From positions 1-26,204 of the forward strand of contig JANQMT010000018.1 in NCBI GenBank assembly GCA_028279945.1: 26,204 nucleotides of DNA, read 5' to 3'. Within the stretch, counting starts at the first letter, position 1; each line of letters begins with the position of its first letter. The stretch is from JAKSCF01 sp028279945. GTDB lineage: Bacteria; Bacillota; Clostridia; Peptostreptococcales; JAAYPU01. The notes under the pieces were generated by a model, which did no database searches, was not told the DNA's origin, and was given only the letters and a program-made list of their open reading frames with translations. Both the position numbers and the translations under genes were made by a program. Shown here piece after piece: positions 24,686 to 26,204 of this stretch.

Positions 24686-25711
24686 ATGAAAAAAATTAAA
24701 GTTGGAATTATTGGAGCAGGAAGGATAGGGAAAGTACATGCTTTAAGCATTACCAACCAAATGCCTTATGTTCAAATAGCTTATGTTTCAGATTATTTTG
24801 AGAAAGCTGCTAACGAACTTGCAGATACCCTTGAAGGTTGTCGTGCAGTAAAGGACTATCATGATATATTGAATGACCCGGAGGTTGACGCAGTTTTAAT
24901 CTGTTCATCTACCGATACACATGCAACCATTTCTATTGACGCAGCGCGTGCAGGTAAGCATATATTCTGTGAAAAGCCTATTGACTTGGATGTTAACAAG
25001 ATTAAAGAAGTCATCCAAACGGTTGAAAAAGCCGGCGTAAAATATCAAGTGGGCCTTAATCGAAGGTTTGACAAGAATTTTAAAGCCGTAAAAGATGCTG
25101 TAGACGCAGGGAAAATTGGGGATGTACATGTTGTTAAGATCACATCCAGAGATCCTGAACCTCCGCCAATAGATTACATCAAGAGCTCCGGCGGGCTTTT
25201 CCTAGATATGACCATCCATGATTTTGATATGGTAAGGTATTTGGTGAATAGTGAGGTCACGGAAGTCTATGCAGTAGGAAAATGCTTGGTTGATCCTAAA
25301 ATAGAAGAAGTAGGAGATGTAGACACAGCAATTATTACCCTTAAGTTTGAAAATGATGCAGTAGGTGTTATTGACAACAGCAGACGTGCAGAATATGGAT
25401 ATGATCAGAGGGCTGAGGTTTTTGGATCAAAAGGAGCCATTGCTATTTCAAATGAAGCACCATCTAATGCGGTTTTGTCTACAAAAGAAGGCATTATAGC
25501 TGAGAAGCCGTTGCATTTCTTCTTAGAAAGATATATGCAAGCTTATCAAGATGAAATGATTCAATTTTTGAATGCTATTATAAATAACACAGATACACCG
25601 GTTATAATAAACGATGGTTTACAGTCTGTCATCATCGGGCTTGCAGCAAAAAAATCAGTTCAAGAAGGCCGTCCTGTCCTAATACAGGAAATAATAGATG
25701 AATATCAATAG
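24686..25711 (+). CDS. iolG: Inositol 2-dehydrogenase (IolG type, Gfo/Idh/MocA family)
   Basis: This 341-residue enzyme should oxidise myo-inositol to 2-keto-myo-inositol with NAD+, the first catabolic step. Motifs: Rossmann GIIGAGRIG (8-16), EKP at 96-98 with catalytic Lys97, GLNRRFDKNF (123-132), RDPEPPPIDYIKSSGG (155-170), and DMTIHDFDMVRYL (174-186) giving Asp174 and His178. The RDPEPPP block followed by SGG is typical of IolG-class enzymes. GAGGAG at 24672-24677 precedes the ATG. It is the second Gfo/Idh gene of the locus; only the placement inside the iolD-iolE run makes me prefer it as the myo-inositol enzyme. The transaldolase-family gene follows after 14 bp. Confidence 0.9.
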   Translation: MKKIKVGIIGAGRIGKVHALSITNQMPYVQIAYVSDYFEKAANELADTLEGCRAVKDYHDILNDPEVDAVLICSSTDTHATISIDAARAGKHIFCEKPIDLDVNKIKEVIQTVEKAGVKYQVGLNRRFDKNFKAVKDAVDAGKIGDVHVVKITSRDPEPPPIDYIKSSGGLFLDMTIHDFDMVRYLVNSEVTEVYAVGKCLVDPKIEEVGDVDTAIITLKFENDAVGVIDNSRRAEYGYDQRAEVFGSKGAIAISNEAPSNAVLSTKEGIIAEKPLHFFLERYMQAYQDEMIQFLNAIINNTDTPVIINDGLQSVIIGLAAKKSVQEGRPVLIQEIIDEYQ

Positions 25712-25725
25712 AAAGGGTGGATACT

Positions 25726-26204
25726 ATGGATAAATTATTAGAAATGACTCAACAATTTGAGCAAACCAAATATTGGAATGACTCTTGTTCCGTAAGCGAA
25801 CTCAAATATGCCATTGAAAGAGGTGCGGTAGGCGCAACCACTAATCCTGTAATCGTAAAAAACGTATTGGACAAAGAACTGGATAACTACAGAGCATACA
25901 TTGCCGGATTAGTGAAAGATAATCCTACAGCATCCGAAGATGAGATTTCATGGATGGTCATCGAGAAGATGGCACTAGACGGTGCAAAGCTGTTAGAGCC
26001 GGTATTCGATACGGCTAAGGGAACCGGAAGAATCTCCATACAAACCAATACCAAATACTTTAACAATGCAGAGAAATTAGCAAATCAAGCGATTTATTTC
26101 AGTCAATTAGCTAAGAACATGCAAGTCAAAATGCCGGTAACCTCAGCCGGAATCAAAGCATTTGAAGAAGTGACTTACAATGGTGTCAGCATTAATGCAA
26201 CCGT
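25726..26204 (+). CDS. Transaldolase-family protein, 3' end beyond the window
   Basis: The reading frame is open from ATG 25726 to the window edge (159 complete codons). AAAGGGTGG at 25712-25720 supports the start. Transaldolase-family landmarks are present: GATTNPVIV (37-44), GRISIQTNTKYF (101-112), the Schiff-base loop VKMPVTSAGIKAF (134-146) with Lys135 as the expected catalytic lysine, and SINAT at the end. Transaldolases move a dihydroxyacetone unit between sugars; fructose-6-phosphate aldolases of the same family simply split it off. The gene is 14 bp after iolG, so its role is most likely in inositol breakdown rather than in the pentose phosphate pathway. The remaining half, needed for subfamily assignment, is outside the window. 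Confidence 0.85.
   Translation, partial: MDKLLEMTQQFEQTKYWNDSCSVSELKYAIERGAVGATTNPVIVKNVLDKELDNYRAYIAGLVKDNPTASEDEISWMVIEKMALDGAKLLEPVFDTAKGTGRISIQTNTKYFNNAEKLANQAIYFSQLAKNMQVKMPVTSAGIKAFEEVTYNGVSINAT

Noticed and set aside
1..26204. CRISPR arrays, tRNA or rRNA genes, insertion sequences, phage genes
   Set aside because: No regularly spaced repeats, no cloverleaf-like or rRNA-like sequence, and no transposase, integrase or phage protein pattern was seen in the window.

Overview
The window is a stretch of AT-rich chromosome from a low-GC Gram-positive bacterium of the class Clostridia. Support comes from the conserved murB / PHP / rapZ / yvcK / whiA neighbourhood, strong GGAGG-type ribosome binding sites, frequent TTG and GTG starts, a DUF1540 Cys-rich mini-protein, and a pyruvate kinase with the extra C-terminal PEP-utilising domain. 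A Lachnospirales-like anaerobe is my best guess, but the sequence read by eye does not fix the genus.

Layout. (1) 180-1319: an orphan membrane-anchored solute-binding-like protein. (2) 1427-8669: a cell-wall and central-metabolism regulatory cluster: murB, a PHP-family phosphoesterase, rapZ (yvcJ), yvcK with an N-terminal membrane anchor, a secreted GH26-like glycosidase, a Nudix hydrolase, a convergent DUF1540 gene with a shared bidirectional terminator, and whiA. (3) 8694-15340: dnaE (replicative DNA polymerase III alpha subunit), a small DUF2007 protein, then pfkA and pyk, the two committed enzymes of glycolysis. (4) 15349 to the window end: an inositol-type catabolic locus. It has a LacI-family regulator, a sugar/inositol ABC importer (lipoprotein, double ATPase, permease), a Gfo/Idh dehydrogenase, iolD, iolE, a second Gfo/Idh enzyme (iolG-like), and a transaldolase-family gene cut by the window edge.

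How region 4 works. The importer brings in a cyclitol, most likely myo-inositol. The IolG-type dehydrogenases oxidise it (and perhaps a second stereoisomer) to an inosose. IolE dehydrates the inosose to the trihydroxycyclohexanedione, and IolD hydrolyses the ring. Three copies of the palindrome CAAACGTTTG/A lie at the regulator promoter and upstream of the importer, which implies an autoregulated LacI-type repressor controlling uptake and catabolism.

The most interesting point is the transaldolase-family gene 14 bp behind iolG. The known downstream intermediate, 5-dehydro-2-deoxy-D-gluconate, read as a ketose, has the same C3/C4 stereochemistry as fructose 6-phosphate. A transaldolase could therefore in principle move its dihydroxyacetone half onto glyceraldehyde 3-phosphate and release malonate semialdehyde, bypassing the IolC kinase and IolJ aldolase. 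This is a hypothesis; the genes that would decide it lie beyond the window.
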